Shown piece by piece: positions 1 through 6,920 of a DNA stretch of 26,928 nucleotides. The notes below the pieces were generated by a model. That model had not been told where the DNA came from, did no database searches, and saw only the letters and a program-made list of their open reading frames with translations. This DNA comes from JACPAP01 sp035287045. GTDB lineage: Bacteria > Gemmatimonadota > Gemmatimonadetes > Gemmatimonadales > GWC2-71-9. The position numbers and the translations under genes were made by a program. The stretch's first letter is position 1, and every line of letters starts with the position of its first letter. The stretch is taken from positions 1-26,928 of the forward strand of contig DATECF010000316.1 in NCBI GenBank assembly GCA_035287045.1, in the 5' to 3' direction.

Positions 1-424
1 CGTGGTGCTTGGGCTCCAGAGAGTCCACGCTCACGGCGACGCCGGTGACACCGGCGTCCTTGAGCTCGGTGATCCGTTCGTCGGTCAGGAGGGTGCCGTT
101 GGTGCCCACCACCACGGTCGCCCCGCGATCCGTGGCGAACCGGGCCAGGTCCGCGAGGTCGTCACGCAGCAGCGGCTCGCCGCCCGACAGGATGAACAAC
201 GGGGCCGGGTTCAGCGCCAGGATTTCGTCGGCGATCCGGCGGAATTCTTCGCCGGTCAGCTCAGAGGCGGCGCTCTCCTCCGGACCCGCGGAGATGTAGC
301 AGTGGGCGCATTCCAGGTTGCAGCGGCGCGTGAGATTCCAGGCCACCACGTGGGGCACGTAACGGCCCGGCGCCTCCGGGGTGGCCGTGGCGCCGTCCAA
401 CCGCTGGGCGAGGGCTATTCCCAC
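1..424 (-). CDS. Radical SAM protein (5' part only; runs off the window)
   Basis: The first 141 codons are visible; the gene continues past base 1. A CxxxCxxC motif (C35, C39, C42, in the context CNLECAHCY) would bind the [4Fe-4S] cluster that cleaves S-adenosylmethionine, and a following SGGEP motif matches the SAM-binding strand of the family. The sequence style (HCYISAGP after the cluster) resembles the NirJ/AhbC/AhbD and peptide-modifying SPASM branch, but the C-terminal part that would show auxiliary clusters is missing, so the substrate cannot be named. The start is GTG at 424, one base after the TAG stop of the universal-stress/PCP_red gene, so the two are almost certainly co-transcribed and translationally coupled. 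It is the last visible gene of a redox operon that begins near 4490. Confidence 0.85.
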   Translation of the reverse strand, partial: MGIALAQRLDGATATPEAPGRYVPHVVAWNLTRRCNLECAHCYISAGPEESAASELTGEEFRRIADEILALNPAPLFILSGGEPLLRDDLADLARFATDRGATVVVGTNGTLLTDERITELKDAGVTGVAVSVDSLEPKHH

Positions 425-425
425 G

Positions 426-2402
426 CTAGTCGTCTCCCGCCTGGGGCGTGAGCAGCCGTTCCACCGCCGCCTTGGCCTCCTCGGGCGTCACGGTTTTGAA
501 GTCCACCGGGCAGGCCGACATCTTGGTCTCGAGATCGCGTACCGGGCACCGCGTGATGCCGGCGGCTTTGGCCTCCTCGATGAACTTCCGCATCTCCGAT
601 GAGAGCTCTCCCGTCCCGCTTTGCGCGCCGGCACGAATCTGTTTGGCGCGCAATTCGGTGAACATGACCATCATCGTCTCGGCGTCGAACTCATCCGCTG
701 CGATCATGGCCTGCTTATTGTCGTCCATCACCGGCGTCGTCACCCGCCAGATGGCGTGGTTGCGCGCGAAGCGCTCCACGGTGTTGCGCGCCAGCGGCCG
801 GGCAATCAGGGGCACGTTGCGCAGGCGGTTCCAGGCCTCTTCGGTCCAGGTGATGGGGTCCTTCGCATTGCGCGGGCGCCGGCTCACGGCGCCGGTCACC
901 GGACAGCGGACCTCGACCTCGGCATCGGGCTCGGCGTCGGCGTCATGCCCCTGCACTTTGGTAGCCTTGAGCTGCTCCTCCGCCTTCACCTCGGCTAAGG
1001 CAATCTCCTCCGCGGATCCGATGCCCATGATGAGCTGCATGTGGGTGGGCAGGAGCTTCCGGATGGCTTCGTCCAGCCGGGGATTGGTGACGATGTCCCC
1101 GCCCTGCTCCAGGACGAACTCCTCCACCGCGCGCCTGGCGATGCCCTGCGCGAACGGTGGCACCCGCAGGATCCTGACTTCAGCCTCCGGCGCCCAAGGG
1201 AGCCCGGCCACGCCGTCTTCTTCGATCCAGGGGATCTCTTCCGGCTTGACGCCGGTGGTGCCCACCAGCAGCAGGTTGTGCGGCGCCATCCGCACCACGT
1301 TTTCCGCCTGCGAGCCCAGCTCGGTGCCGTCTATGCGGTGGGCGCCGTGGCGGGCGAGCACCACCAGGGAGGGTTTAACCTCCTCGGCCCATTGCATGAT
1401 CACCTGGAACGGCTTGCCCACCAGGATCTGGGTCTTGATGGGGACGTCCGGGAACTCCCTGGCCATCACCTCGGCACGCTTGAGGTTCGCCTGGCAGAGC
1501 TTCAAGAGCCCCTTGTCAATGATGTTGTTGTGCAGCTCTTCCTGCTCCTCGAACTTGAACACCTTCGACGCCTGCACCGAGAGCACGTCTTTGATGTTGT
1601 GGAACACCACGTGATGGTATTCCACATCGAACGCGCTGCACACGAACAGTGCGCCGTGGAACGCGCGCGCCAGCTCCAGCGCGGCGCGCATGCCTTTGTA
1701 GCAGTAGGACGACCCGTCCACGCACACCAGGAACCGCCCGCCTTCCAGCGGCTGGTCGTCGCGGGCGATGAGCACGTCTTTCTCGATCCCCCGCAACGCG
1801 CGGGCCACCACACCACCAAGCTGTGAGTACGGCTGGCGTCCCAGCCCGTGCGCGCCGATGGCGACCAAGTCGTATTGCCGGTTCGACGTGCCCACCAGCC
1901 GGGCGGCGCTGTCCTCGTCTTCCGCTACCAGCCGGCCGTTCTCGCCCACCAGCACGTCGCTCCGCACCTTGGCGCCGCCGTCGTATCCGGCGGAGCGGTT
2001 GGGATCGAACCCGATGAGCCCGGGGAGCCGGCCGGCGCCCCGGTTCACCTCGTTGACGATCTCTTCGTAGTTGATCCCCTCCAGCAGCTGGCGGGTGATG
2101 GGCACGCCGGCCTGCGCGCAGCGGTTGGCGAGCTGGTCTAAGAAGCTGTCCGCGATGAGCTGGAGGCCCTTCTCGATCAGCTTGTCGTGGATCTTGCGCT
2201 GCTTCTTGATCTCTTCGGGAGTCTGGAACTGCGCGGGGAGCCCGGTCTCGAGCTGGCGGAATCGGACGTCATGCAGGCGCGCGGCATAGACGTGGTTGCC
2301 GGTGATGCGGCCGCCGGACATGCGACACAGCTCGATGGCCCGATCCACGGCCCAATCCGAATGCTGTGAGTTGTCCACCGGCACGAACACTTCACGGTAC
2401 AA
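426..2402 (-). CDS. Double universal stress protein fused to two PCP-reductase-like domains
   Basis: A soluble protein of about 658 aa. Residues about 1-215 and 220-385 are two UspA-type nucleotide-binding domains; both keep a GxxGxG-like phosphate loop (GAHGLGRQ in the first, ARHGAHRIDGTELGS in the second). Residues about 400-450 and 515-565 are two copies of the PCP_red domain, the small helical domain known from the C-terminus of BchB/ChlB (motifs PWAPEAEVRILRVPPF and ITWTEEAWNRLRNVP). The C-terminal 90 residues hold two cysteines (about 619 and 631). I chose the TTG at 2402 because AGGGAGG lies 8 bases before it and the UspA strand (REVFVPVDNS) starts just after; an in-frame GTG at 2429 would add 9 residues. 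Sensing or scaffolding in a redox complex is inference; the domain calls are by pattern. Confidence 0.8.
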   Translation of the reverse strand: MYREVFVPVDNSQHSDWAVDRAIELCRMSGGRITGNHVYAARLHDVRFRQLETGLPAQFQTPEEIKKQRKIHDKLIEKGLQLIADSFLDQLANRCAQAGVPITRQLLEGINYEEIVNEVNRGAGRLPGLIGFDPNRSAGYDGGAKVRSDVLVGENGRLVAEDEDSAARLVGTSNRQYDLVAIGAHGLGRQPYSQLGGVVARALRGIEKDVLIARDDQPLEGGRFLVCVDGSSYCYKGMRAALELARAFHGALFVCSAFDVEYHHVVFHNIKDVLSVQASKVFKFEEQEELHNNIIDKGLLKLCQANLKRAEVMAREFPDVPIKTQILVGKPFQVIMQWAEEVKPSLVVLARHGAHRIDGTELGSQAENVVRMAPHNLLLVGTTGVKPEEIPWIEEDGVAGLPWAPEAEVRILRVPPFAQGIARRAVEEFVLEQGGDIVTNPRLDEAIRKLLPTHMQLIMGIGSAEEIALAEVKAEEQLKATKVQGHDADAEPDAEVEVRCPVTGAVSRRPRNAKDPITWTEEAWNRLRNVPLIARPLARNTVERFARNHAIWRVTTPVMDDNKQAMIAADEFDAETMMVMFTELRAKQIRAGAQSGTGELSSEMRKFIEEAKAAGITRCPVRDLETKMSACPVDFKTVTPEEAKAAVERLLTPQAGDD

Positions 2403-2457
2403 GGCTTCGCCCTCCCTTGGGGGACGCACGCCAAACCGAACGGAACCGCATGGGGAC

Positions 2458-2484
2458 GGGCCCTGGACCTCTGAGAGAGGGCCC
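2458..2484 (-). promoter_or_regulatory. Hairpin in the leader of the Usp/PCP_red gene
   Basis: GGGCCCT (2458-2464) pairs with AGGGCCC (2478-2484), giving a 7-bp GC stem with a 13-base loop between the ferredoxin stop and the Usp start. No T-run follows, so it could be an attenuator, an mRNA processing site or chance in GC-rich DNA. Confidence 0.25.
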
Positions 2485-2506
2485 CGACGGCCGAAAAACC
2501 GCGCCC

Positions 2507-2535
2507 AACTTGTGAGTCCCGGGGGAGTGTGTCAA
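2507..2535 (-). promoter_or_regulatory. Possible internal promoter for the Usp/PCP_red gene
   Basis: On the minus strand a perfect TTGACA (-35, 2530-2535) lies in the gap after the ferredoxin gene. The -10 region at 16-18 bases spacing (around CAAGTT) is poor, so the promoter is tentative. It would let the last two genes of the operon be expressed separately. Confidence 0.25.
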
Positions 2536-2575
2536 GAGACAAAAATGAAGGCCGAAGCGACCATGCGGCCGCTCG

Positions 2576-2818
2576 TTACGGCACCAGTTGCCTCCCGGTC
2601 TCGTCCCACACCGTAAGGGCGTCCACCGGACAGGCGTCGCAGGCCTTCAACAGTCGTTCCCGGTCAGCCTGTTCGGGCTTTATGAAGACGGCGATGTCCT
2701 CGCCGTCGAGGCCAAAGGCCTCCGGCGCCTCGGTCACACACTCGCCAAACCCCACGCACAGGGCCCGGTCAATCCGCACCTTCAGGCCCCCCACCTGCCG
2801 CTCGGTGAAGTCGCTCAC
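2576..2818 (-). CDS. Single-cluster ferredoxin
   Basis: An 80-aa soluble electron carrier of the short Fer4_13 type. Cluster ligands are C21 and C27 near the N-terminus and C63 in the CP motif (ACDACPVDA); the position that would hold the fourth ligand of a [4Fe-4S] cluster is F24, so a [3Fe-4S] cluster is likely unless C60 substitutes. The acidic stretch after APEAFGL is typical of P450- and oxidoreductase-linked ferredoxins. The GTG start (2818) follows directly on the TAA stop of the upstream PCP_red gene with no spacer, which indicates coupled translation. The natural partner candidates are the Mrp ATPase and the PCP_red proteins in the same operon. Confidence 0.85.
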   Translation of the reverse strand: MSDFTERQVGGLKVRIDRALCVGFGECVTEAPEAFGLDGEDIAVFIKPEQADRERLLKACDACPVDALTVWDETGRQLVP

Positions 2819-3292
2819 TTACATGCCCTCGAGCCCCAACTCGGCGCGAGCCCGGTCCATCACGTCGGGGGTGATCTCGGCGATCCGCCGCTCCACCGCG
2901 TAGTCGGTGTAGATCCGCTTCACCATGCCGCGGACGAACCCCGGCACGCGTTCGAGGCGGGCCTGGGCCTCGGAAGACCATTGGGGTTTCCCAGGGGAAT
3001 CGCTGTCTGCTGTCCGCTGTCCGCTGTCCGTATGGGCACCTTGATCAACGAACGCCCCATCCTGGCCTACCATCTTGCTGCGCACGAATTCCAGAGGGGC
3101 CTGATCGAGCGTCCGGCCCCCGATCTTCACGCCGAGTGCCCCCACGAGCTGGGTCTCCATGGGATTGGCCAGGAGCGCGATGGCGTGGCCGCACTTGGGG
3201 CAGGCAAACCCCGCTGCGAACGTGCCATCGCCCGGCTCCTGGCGCTCGCTGAATACCATGGCCTCGTTGCAGCCAATACAGAGGAACTTCAT
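2819..3292 (-). CDS. Zinc-ribbon protein with PCP-reductase-like domain
   Basis: A 157-aa protein. Four cysteines (C5, C8, C31, C34) form a rubredoxin-like or zinc-ribbon knuckle; residues 35-75 are a small conserved segment (PLEFVRSKMVGQ); residues about 104-150 are a PCP_red domain (PQWSSEAQARLERVPGF, then a helix VRGMVKRIYTDYAVERR). The two parts are joined by a serine/aspartate-rich linker encoded by a 7-base tandem repeat. The ATG (3292) overlaps the Mrp stop in an ATGA, so it is translated from the same message. It is the third PCP_red copy in the operon. The biochemical role of stand-alone PCP_red proteins is unknown to me. Confidence 0.8.
   Translation of the reverse strand: MKFLCIGCNEAMVFSERQEPGDGTFAAGFACPKCGHAIALLANPMETQLVGALGVKIGGRTLDQAPLEFVRSKMVGQDGAFVDQGAHTDSGQRTADSDSPGKPQWSSEAQARLERVPGFVRGMVKRIYTDYAVERRIAEITPDVMDRARAELGLEGM
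3002..3029 (-). repeat. Four tandem copies of a heptamer inside a coding region
   Basis: GCTGTC(T/C) repeats four times head to tail in the linker of the PCP_red protein. The unit is not a multiple of three, so gain or loss of one copy would shift the frame and remove the C-terminal domain. In the present state both domains are in frame. Confidence 0.85.
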
Positions 3293-4113
3293 GCCAGCAC
3301 CTTCATGAAGGCGTCGCGCAGGCCGTCCCCGACCCCGTTCCCCTCCGGCGAGAACGGCACCCGCCCCAGCAAAGCCACCTTGAACTCTTCCGCCAGTTGG
3401 GCTCCGGCGTTCCCCGGAAACAGCGGCTGGGTGGCGGCACAGCCCTCGCACCGGTAGCCGCTCAGGTTCTCGATCACACCCAGCAGACGAATGCCGGCCT
3501 CGCGGGCCGCGCGCAGGGTGCGGCTCACGGACCGGCGGGATTCCTCGGACGGGATGGTCACCGCGACCGCACCGGTGAGGTTGGGAATCAGGCCGCCCAG
3601 CTCCACGGCGCCGTCGGCGCCGGGCGGGAGGTCAATGAAGAGCACATCCACCTCCCCCCACAGCACGTCGCTCAGGAATTCGCGCAGGGTTCCCACCTCG
3701 AGTGAGCCGCGCCAGACGAAACGTTCCTCGGCCGGCCCTCGCCATTCGAGGGGCCTTCCTTCGGCCAGCAGGAATTCCGTGGACATCACCTTGATGCCGT
3801 CCACTCCCACCGCCGGGCGGACGCCGTCGTCGAGCACGCTCAAGGGACCGCTGGCCCCAAGGAGACGGGCCACGGTGGGGCTCCGGAGATCGGCATCGAG
3901 CACCCCGACCCCGCTTCGGGTTTGCCCCGCCATGGCTCTGGCGAGCGCCGCCGTCAGAAAACTCTTTCCGACGCCGCCCTTGCCGCTCATCACCAGCACC
4001 ACGCGACGCACCTTGGCCAGGCGCTCCGCCACACGGCGCCGCTGCTCGGCGATCTGGCTTCCCAGGCCGGAACGATCCGCGTCCGGAACGTCGAAATAGG
4101 TGCGGAAGCTCAC
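3289..4113 (-). CDS. mrp: Mrp/NBP35-family P-loop ATPase
   Basis: A 274-aa soluble protein of the deviant Walker A class (GKGGVGKS at residues 44-51), with LDADLRSPT (switch region), Walker B-like VLFIDLPPG (157-165) and a CxxC (C222, C225, in ENLSGYRCEGC) that in Mrp/ApbC dimers bridges a [4Fe-4S] cluster. Family members carry iron-sulfur clusters for transfer to target proteins and are homologous to NifH and BchL. The open frame extends upstream to 4443, but the family N-terminus and the GTG at 4113, which overlaps the TGA of the membrane gene (GTGA), fix the start. A poorly conserved N-terminus of about 35 residues replaces the usual FeS_assembly domain. In this operon it may load or reduce a partner through the ferredoxin; that is inference. 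Confidence 0.88.
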   Translation of the reverse strand: MSFRTYFDVPDADRSGLGSQIAEQRRRVAERLAKVRRVVLVMSGKGGVGKSFLTAALARAMAGQTRSGVGVLDADLRSPTVARLLGASGPLSVLDDGVRPAVGVDGIKVMSTEFLLAEGRPLEWRGPAEERFVWRGSLEVGTLREFLSDVLWGEVDVLFIDLPPGADGAVELGGLIPNLTGAVAVTIPSEESRRSVSRTLRAAREAGIRLLGVIENLSGYRCEGCAATQPLFPGNAGAQLAEEFKVALLGRVPFSPEGNGVGDGLRDAFMKVLA

Positions 4114-4490
4114 AGGTCCCACCCGGCGCGCGCCAGCATCCAGAGGTTGATCATGACCACCAGCAGCGCGGTGCCGTAGAAGGCGGGCGACAGGCGGTGC
4201 TCCGCCGCCGGGAAGAACGTATTCCCGATGAGCACCGGGATCCGCAGCGCCGCGATGACCCACACCACCCGCGCGAACCAGGCGTTTTGCCACCGCCACA
4301 ACCCCCAGAAGACCGCGGCCACGATCCCGGCGCCGGCGATCATCCAGAGCCCACCCGGGCCCCGTCCTTCCGGCAGCAACCCTCGGCGCCACATGGCGAA
4401 CGTGGCGCCCTCGTACAACACGCCGACGTGGAGATACACCCACGCCGCCTGGCGGAATTTTTTCGCTCGAGCTTCAGGCCAATCAACCAT
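4110..4490 (-). CDS. Small integral membrane protein
   Basis: A 126-aa protein with about four hydrophobic helices (around 14-32, 47-63, 71-89, 99-118), no signal peptide and no motif I recognise. The ATG at 4490 is preceded by GGAG 8 bases upstream. It is the first gene of the minus-strand operon and overlaps the Mrp gene by 4 bases, so it may anchor the redox proteins at the membrane. It diverges from the HmuY-like gene across a 67-base gap that must hold both promoters. Confidence 0.7.
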   Translation of the reverse strand: MVDWPEARAKKFRQAAWVYLHVGVLYEGATFAMWRRGLLPEGRGPGGLWMIAGAGIVAAVFWGLWRWQNAWFARVVWVIAALRIPVLIGNTFFPAAEHRLSPAFYGTALLVVMINLWMLARAGWDL

Positions 4491-4557
4491 GGCGTCGCTC
4501 CGACCGTCGATGCATCCGTTGACGCGTCCCCGGGGAATGGCGTACTGTCCGCATCCC

Positions 4558-5127
4558 ATGACCACGCAACGTCCGCCGCTTCCCTTGATCTTCGGCTTTG
4601 CCGCGTTCCTGGTGGTGATCGCCGCGATCGTGGGCGCGTCCCTGGTCCGGCCCCAGAAGCTCGAGTTCGCGCCCACGCCGCCGGGTGCCTGGCCGTCCGG
4701 CGGGCCCGGGCCGGACACGGTCACGCTCGACACGCGGGACCCTTCGCGCTGGCAGTTCTACAGCGTCAAGCGCGGCGCCATCAGCCCGCCGGATACCGCC
4801 GACTGGGACCTGGCGTTTCGGCGCTACCATGCCATCACCTCCGGGTCCGCGGCCGACGCAGGTACAAACGCTTCCTTTGAAGGGGCGGCGGAGCCGGCGG
4901 CGTCCGTCTTCACGGAGACCGTGTTCGCGCGCGACACCGTCAATGCCGCCCTCTCCCGGTGGTACCGGTACGGGTTCGTAACCCATCTCCTCCGCCCCAA
5001 CGGCCACATCTTCCTGGTGCAGACCCGCGGGGGGGCCCGCATCAAGCTGGAGTTCTTGAGCTACTACTGCCCCGGGGGTCAGCCGGGCTGTCTGACCTTT
5101 CGCTGGGCGACGCTGGAAAAGCGGTGA
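4558..5127 (+). CDS. HmuY-like membrane-anchored protein
   Basis: A 189-aa protein with an N-terminal hydrophobic helix (about residues 10-30) as signal anchor and an exported domain. The motif DTADWDLAFRRYHAITSG is the typical HmuY-family signature, followed later by a YYCPGGQPGC cysteine pair near the C-terminus and FRWATLEKR. HmuY proteins of Bacteroidetes bind haem; many distant homologues have no tested ligand, and no haem-binding residues can be assigned here. The ATG at 4558 is chosen because the helix begins just after it; an ATG 7 codons upstream (4537) is also in frame. It diverges from the redox operon and ends before a strong hairpin. Confidence 0.6.
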   Translation: MTTQRPPLPLIFGFAAFLVVIAAIVGASLVRPQKLEFAPTPPGAWPSGGPGPDTVTLDTRDPSRWQFYSVKRGAISPPDTADWDLAFRRYHAITSGSAADAGTNASFEGAAEPAASVFTETVFARDTVNAALSRWYRYGFVTHLLRPNGHIFLVQTRGGARIKLEFLSYYCPGGQPGCLTFRWATLEKR

Positions 5128-5180
5128 ATGAGGGGCCGCGTCGCGACCTGCAATCTAGCACCGGAGTCGGGAACTCACTC

Positions 5181-5221
5181 GTGAGGGGGAAGGGGTGAGG
5201 GGGCCACCCCTTCCCCCTCAC
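5181..5221 (+). terminator. Perfect 17-bp inverted repeat, probable transcription terminator
   Basis: The arms 5181-5197 and 5205-5221 are exact complements (GTGAGGGGGAAGGGGTG on the left) with a 7-base loop. It lies 53 bases after the HmuY-like stop. There is no T-run, so a non-canonical terminator, an mRNA-stabilising hairpin or a dispersed palindromic element are all possible. Confidence 0.55.
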
Positions 5222-5341
5222 TCCTTACGCAGTTCGGGCCCGTCTTCATGAAGCGGGCCGGTCTCGCGGGAATCCCCCCGACTCATATATTGGGGGCCCA
5301 AGCTATCGCGATTCCTCCTTCCCCCCAAGGAGAGCCGTCCG

Positions 5342-5863
5342 ATGGATTTCCAGCGCATCGTCCGTGAAGGATTTGTTTCGGGATTGGTCGGGGCCGTAGC
5401 GGTTTCGGTGTGGTTCTTCGTGGTGGACCTGGTCGCGGGCCGGGCGTTCTTCACACCGGCGATGCTGGGCGACGCGCTCTTCTGGGGCGTACGGGACCCC
5501 AGCCAGGTCCACGTCGCCTTCCCCACCGTGATCGGCTACACCATGGTCCACGTGCTGGCGTTCGTGCTGGTGGGCATGGTGGCGGCATTCCTCGCCTACG
5601 AGCTGGAGTTGTTCCCGCACGCGTTGTTCATCGTGGTGGTGTTCTTCGCGGTCTTCGAGTTCGGGTTCTACGTGGTGGTCGCGATCCTGGCAAGCCCGCT
5701 GCTGGGAGCCCTGGCCTGGTGGAACGTGGCCATCGGCAACACCATCGCCGCGGCGGGGATGGGCTATTACCTCTGGCGCCAGCATCCCAAGCTCCGGGAG
5801 GAGCTGCGGGCGCATCCGCTGGGCGAGCCCATGGATCAAGGGGTGGACGAGCCCGTCAGTTGA
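5342..5863 (+). CDS. Four-helix integral membrane protein, unknown function
   Basis: A 173-aa protein with four strong hydrophobic segments (around residues 10-30, 60-85, 95-118, 120-142) and a charged soluble tail (RQHPKLREELRAHPLGEP). The ATG at 5342 has AAGGAG 8 bases upstream, a good ribosome site. I recognise no catalytic motif. Proteins of this length and pattern occur next to redox and metal-related genes in several high-GC phyla, but a function cannot be given. It stands alone, between the hairpin at 5181-5221 and a convergent minus-strand gene. Confidence 0.7.
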   Translation: MDFQRIVREGFVSGLVGAVAVSVWFFVVDLVAGRAFFTPAMLGDALFWGVRDPSQVHVAFPTVIGYTMVHVLAFVLVGMVAAFLAYELELFPHALFIVVVFFAVFEFGFYVVVAILASPLLGALAWWNVAIGNTIAAAGMGYYLWRQHPKLREELRAHPLGEPMDQGVDEPVS

Positions 5864-5924
5864 GTCGTCCGTCGCAGGAGCTCGCCGGCGGGTTTACGAG
5901 AGGTCCGGGGCAGCACCACGTCCG

Positions 5925-6182
5925 TCAGCAGCAGGTGGATGTCGCCGTCGAGCCTCCACTGAACCCGCCTTCACGGCCGCCCGGCCGCTGCTGGGGCGGG
6001 CACTTCGAATCCGCGTACGAGCAGAACACACAGCAGTGACCGGCACTGGGCTTGAGCAGGGCTCCGCACCCGTGGCACTGATAGAAGTGCACGCAGGCAT
6101 CGGCCGGCATCCGCTCGCGTTCCCGGTGGCCGCAGTGCGGGCACGCGATGGTCGCTTCGAGCACCAGAGGCTCGGCGGTCAC
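5925..6182 (-). CDS. Cysteine-rich zinc-ribbon protein of the DCCVFCSY type
   Basis: An 85-aa protein with eleven cysteines. CPHCG near the N-terminus, CHGCG in the middle and HCCVFCSY followed by KCPP match a known family of short conserved hypotheticals (usual motif GDCCVFCSYG.VPCPP) that is often found with metal-handling genes. Metal binding is the obvious inference; nothing shows an enzyme activity. Here the first residue of the GDCC motif is H, and the chain runs about 20 residues beyond the usual end into a glycine/serine-rich tail, so the 3' end may be altered. The start is GTG (6182). Confidence 0.65.
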   Translation of the reverse strand: MTAEPLVLEATIACPHCGHRERERMPADACVHFYQCHGCGALLKPSAGHCCVFCSYADSKCPPQQRPGGREGGFSGGSTATSTCC

Positions 6183-6207
6183 GGTGCCATTCCTCGGAGG
6201 CGCTGCC

Positions 6208-6630
6208 TCAGCGCGCCGCGCCGGATCGCAGGCCCAGGCCTCGCACCGGCTCGCGAACGACCACGCTTCCGTAGATCCCGCCGACGATCCCGCCGTAGAC
6301 CAGGTGGCCCATCAGGCTGCCGGTGATCACGAGCAGGTCGCCACCGGAGAACACACCGCCGCCCATCATCGGCGTCACGACGAGCTGGGCCATCAAGAAG
6401 ACGCCGACACCGAACACCGCGCCGCGCACCGGCGCCGGCCCGGGCAGACGGCCCGCGAACACCGCGGCATAGATCGCCGCCAGGACGACGCCGATCATGA
6501 CGTGCATGCCCCATCCCGCAGCGGCGCCAATCCCGAGGAAGCTCCCCAGACTGCTCGTTGAGGTGTGTCCATCGTCACCGGGGAGAATCCCGGAGGGCCG
6601 GGATCGGTTCCCAGGCTCGCTTCCGGCCAT
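6208..6630 (-). CDS. DUF6789-like membrane protein, possibly lacking its N-terminal helix
   Basis: About 140 aa from the ATG at 6630. From SLGSFLG onward it follows the family pattern: GWGMHVMIGVVLAAIYA helix, LPGPAPVRGAVFGVGVFLMAQLVV helix, PMMGGG, a GSLMGHLVYGGIVGGIYG helix and a short tail. Homologues usually have another hydrophobic helix before LGSFLG; here that place is taken by a hydrophilic segment rich in G, S, P and D, and the helix is not found in the other frames. So the gene may be 5'-truncated or the start may be internal. Function unknown. Confidence 0.55.
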   Translation of the reverse strand: MAGSEPGNRSRPSGILPGDDGHTSTSSLGSFLGIGAAAGWGMHVMIGVVLAAIYAAVFAGRLPGPAPVRGAVFGVGVFLMAQLVVTPMMGGGVFSGGDLLVITGSLMGHLVYGGIVGGIYGSVVVREPVRGLGLRSGAAR

Positions 6631-6692
6631 CGTGAAGACGACGCGGTGCGAGGAACTTTTTCGGCCGGCCACGGATTGAGGCTCATGAACCC

Positions 6693-6865
6693 ATGAGGCC
6701 CATGGCCGATCCCCAACCCGCCCCATTCGAGGACGAACTACTCGCCGCGCTCGAGGCGGTGCATCGCTTTGCCCTCAGCCTGGCGCGCGCGCGCGCGTCC
6801 CCGGGCCGTCGGAGGAGCTGGTGGGGCAGGTGCGCCGCCTGATCGCGTCGCACCAGCACGGCTGA
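6693..6865 (+). pseudogene. Small soluble ORF with a frameshift in a GC-dinucleotide run
   Basis: Reading from ATG 6693 (or 6702) gives a helical, acidic start (FEDELLAALEAVHRFALSL), but the frame then turns into an R/W-rich string and stops at 6840. Removing one GC pair from the run at 6783-6797 joins it to a sensible end (PSEELVGQVRRLIASHQHG, stop 6863-6865) with strong third-position GC, giving about 53-56 aa. Either the gene is out of frame by repeat slippage or the run was miscounted in sequencing. Family unknown. Confidence 0.45.
6783..6797 (+). repeat. GC dinucleotide run (7.5 units)
   Basis: GCGCGCGCGCGCGCG, the longest simple dinucleotide tract I noticed in the window, placed exactly where the small ORF changes frame. 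Confidence 0.9.
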
Positions 6866-6920
6866 CCTTGTGGTCGGGTCGCGGAGCAGGCATCATGGAT
6901 ACCACCCTGGGGAGCGCACC

